Origin: Atrichornis clamosus
Lineage: Eukaryota; Chordata; Aves; Passeriformes; Menuridae
Assembly: GCA_013400975.1 (NCBI GenBank)
Contig: WBMZ01003012.1
Location: 69,240 to 133,239 of the forward strand
Reading direction: 5' to 3'
DNA: 64,000 bases
Shown: positions 62,401 through 64,000 of the stretch, in pieces
Numbering within the stretch: position 1 is the stretch's first letter
Layout: the number at the start of each line of letters is the position of its first letter
Notes under the pieces: generated by a model
What the model was told of the DNA's origin: nothing
Database searches by the model: none
Seen by the model: the letters and a program-made list of their open reading frames with translations, nothing else
Program-made: the position numbers and the translations under genes

Positions 62401-63983
62401 GCTACATTGCTTTGCTACTTATTAAGCATAATACCCAGTTTTAAAAATAAAGATTTTCACACACTTCACATGATAAACCATCTGGGAAAGGATGGAAAAT
62501 GAACATCAGTTTTGCAACACCACAGTGTTAATAGGAACTGTGTAATTATAGATAAGCCTTTTAACTGATGTTAACAAAGTCACTCTTGAAATAGAAAAAT
62601 TTAGAGACCTCCTACGTTACTTTCACACAACAGATGTGCAGTTCATCTATTTAGGTTTAGAAGGATGAAAGAGCCATACAACTATGCCTGAAATGACAAA
62701 ATCCAACTCAAAACTGATTGTCAGATAGTAACATAACGCCCAATGAAAAATACCGATTTCTGACAAGGTTAAAAAGCTGACTTTTAAGCTTAAGTCAACA
62801 ATGTATGCCACAAATGCACACTCTAAAAATAGTTTCATACCTCCCTGAAAATACTACTGCTATTTAAACAAATTCCTGCTCAAACAATGGATACAGCAAG
62901 AGACAAGCACTAGGTGCTACACATGATTAAGTAGTTTAGACATGATTAAGAAGTTTAGAAGAATGCTATACTGATTTGTAATGGCATAAAGTTGTGTTGG
63001 TTTGGGTTTTTTTGGTTTTGGATTTTTAAGTATGTCTGGAGGTTAAACCCACTTACAGGCTTTTTGTTTTGATGCAATACATGTTAAGGAATCTTTTTCT
63101 TTTTAAGTTTTTAAAACAAAAGTTGATTACTTTTAGCATAAGAACTGCAGTATAGGAAGTAGCACCTGTGTAACACTTTACAAAGTAGAGTAAATAAAGC
63201 TTAAGACAACTGAAAAGGTTCATAACTCTCTACAAAATATTCACTTCATTAACCTATTTTACTGGAGTGCTCTGAAGAGGTTTAAATTAAGAGACTGAAG
63301 CTGCTTTCAAATGGAGGCTATGAATCTCATGTTTTTATTAACTAGAGGACCAGGAAGCATGTTTTATTTCCATTAAATATTATCATGACAGTAGGAAAGA
63401 GATCCCAAAATGCATGCCACTCTCTTAAGTGAGTCTGAATGACTTTTATGGCTTAAGCAAAACTGCCTCTGCTTCCCACAAAAGGCTCTTTTATCTGCTA
63501 AAGAAACCACATCCCTGGAGGCATTTAAAAGGCTACAGTGGACCAAATACTAGAAAAAGATACATATTGTGGGAAGCAATCATGCAACAGAGAACGAGAC
63601 AGGATGATTTAAGACATCTTTCCTCAGCCACGATTTCCACAGTTGTTTTTTACAGACAGCCAAATGTAAATAGCCACTCAAAATTGGACTCAGACTGCTG
63701 TACATTATTTTTTATTTAACCTGAGAATATGGGAGGTTTAATCACACTGCATAGCAGATGCATACTGCTCAACTTCAGAGAAGCAAATTTAACATAAAAT
63801 CCAAGTCAAAATACTTGGAAATTGAGACATCTGTTCTCCAGAGAGGTGCAGAGCTCAGGAATATCTGTGCTCTTCCAGCAGTGACAGTGGTGTTGGGACT
63901 GTCACTGGCCATCACTGGTTTGCTAAAGAAGTAAATGCCACAGGAGGTGGCATCTCAAGAAACTGCTCCAACGTTCCACATAC
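59449..63983 (-). other. Probable intron or introns, exons not resolved
   Basis: I could not settle any exon in these 4.5 kb. Strong isolated donors occur on the minus strand at about 61,090, 61,131, 62,839 and 63,051, but none has a partner giving an open exon of convincing length. A G/T-rich, TTTGG-like stretch lies at 62,996-63,030 and a short tandem duplication at 62,920-62,960. Confidence 0.35.
62920..62960. repeat. Short imperfect tandem duplication
   Basis: ACATGATTAAGTAGTTTAG is followed at once by ACATGATTAAGAAGTTTAG, two 19-base units differing at one position. It is likely a replication-slippage duplication in noncoding DNA. Confidence 0.85.
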
Positions 63984-64000
63984 CTGTTCCTCTCCAGAGG
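63984..64000 (-). CDS. Possible partial exon at the window edge
   Basis: The last 17 bases, read on the minus strand, end GGAGAGGAACAG before a strong donor GTATGTGGAA. If real, this is the 3' end of an exon lying mainly outside the window, which would mean that the minus-strand gene extends to the right. Only the donor supports it; the frame is unknown. Confidence 0.28.

Noticed and set aside
1..64000. tRNA, rRNA, CRISPR, operon or intact transposon
   Set aside because: No cloverleaf with A/B boxes, no rRNA motif, no spaced identical repeats, and no transposase, integrase or reverse-transcriptase frame was seen; the CR1 pieces are truncated 3' ends only.

Overview
This is a window of vertebrate nuclear DNA, most likely from a bird. 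The evidence is the moderate GC content, the isochore-like texture, short introns with consensus GT-AG sites, and several truncated CR1 LINE fragments of the avian/sauropsid type (3' tips such as AATCATGGAAT and TCTATGATTCTGTC, and the GGTTGGAAGGGACC body motif). There is no bacterial or viral gene organisation. Almost every open reading frame in it is a chance frame.

Layout. Positions 1 to about 34,000 contain no gene that I can support. This stretch holds four CR1 fragments (12.39-12.50, 12.60-12.80, 18.42-18.58 and 28.58-28.99 kb), a long purine-only satellite with a 12-base unit (8.89-9.34 kb), a 26-base E-box dyad (21.25 kb), and four GC-richer, motif-dense segments that look like candidate regulatory DNA (15.7-16.5, 23.56-24.03, 26.76-27.03 and 32.56-32.95 kb).

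From about 34.1 kb to the right-hand edge, the minus strand carries the 3' part of one protein-coding gene that I do not recognise. Its last coding exon (34,945-35,268) is clear. It encodes a very acidic, serine/proline-rich C-terminus and is followed by an approximately 0.45-0.85 kb 3' UTR. Three further exons with good splice sites, all in phase 0, lie immediately upstream: 45 nt, a 15-nt microexon, and 78 nt. Beyond 39 kb I traced a longer chain of candidate exons (39.7, 44.2, 47.3, 50.3, 50.7, 52.6, 52.7, 55.0, 55.2, 56.8, 57.2, 57.8, 58.8, 59.2 and 59.4 kb). Their phases can be joined without a stop codon into about 542 codons. I chose some sites among alternatives, so members of this chain range from moderately supported (50.3, 50.7 kb) to weak. 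A strong splice donor 17 bases from the right edge suggests the gene continues outside the window.

Because the order of the minus-strand gene is inverted relative to the coordinates, transcription runs right to left: window edge, candidate upstream exons, the 36.5-35 kb exon cluster, stop at 34,945, then poly(A) signals at 34,490 and 34,091. The rest is introns and intergenic DNA. I found no tRNA, rRNA, CRISPR array or operon.
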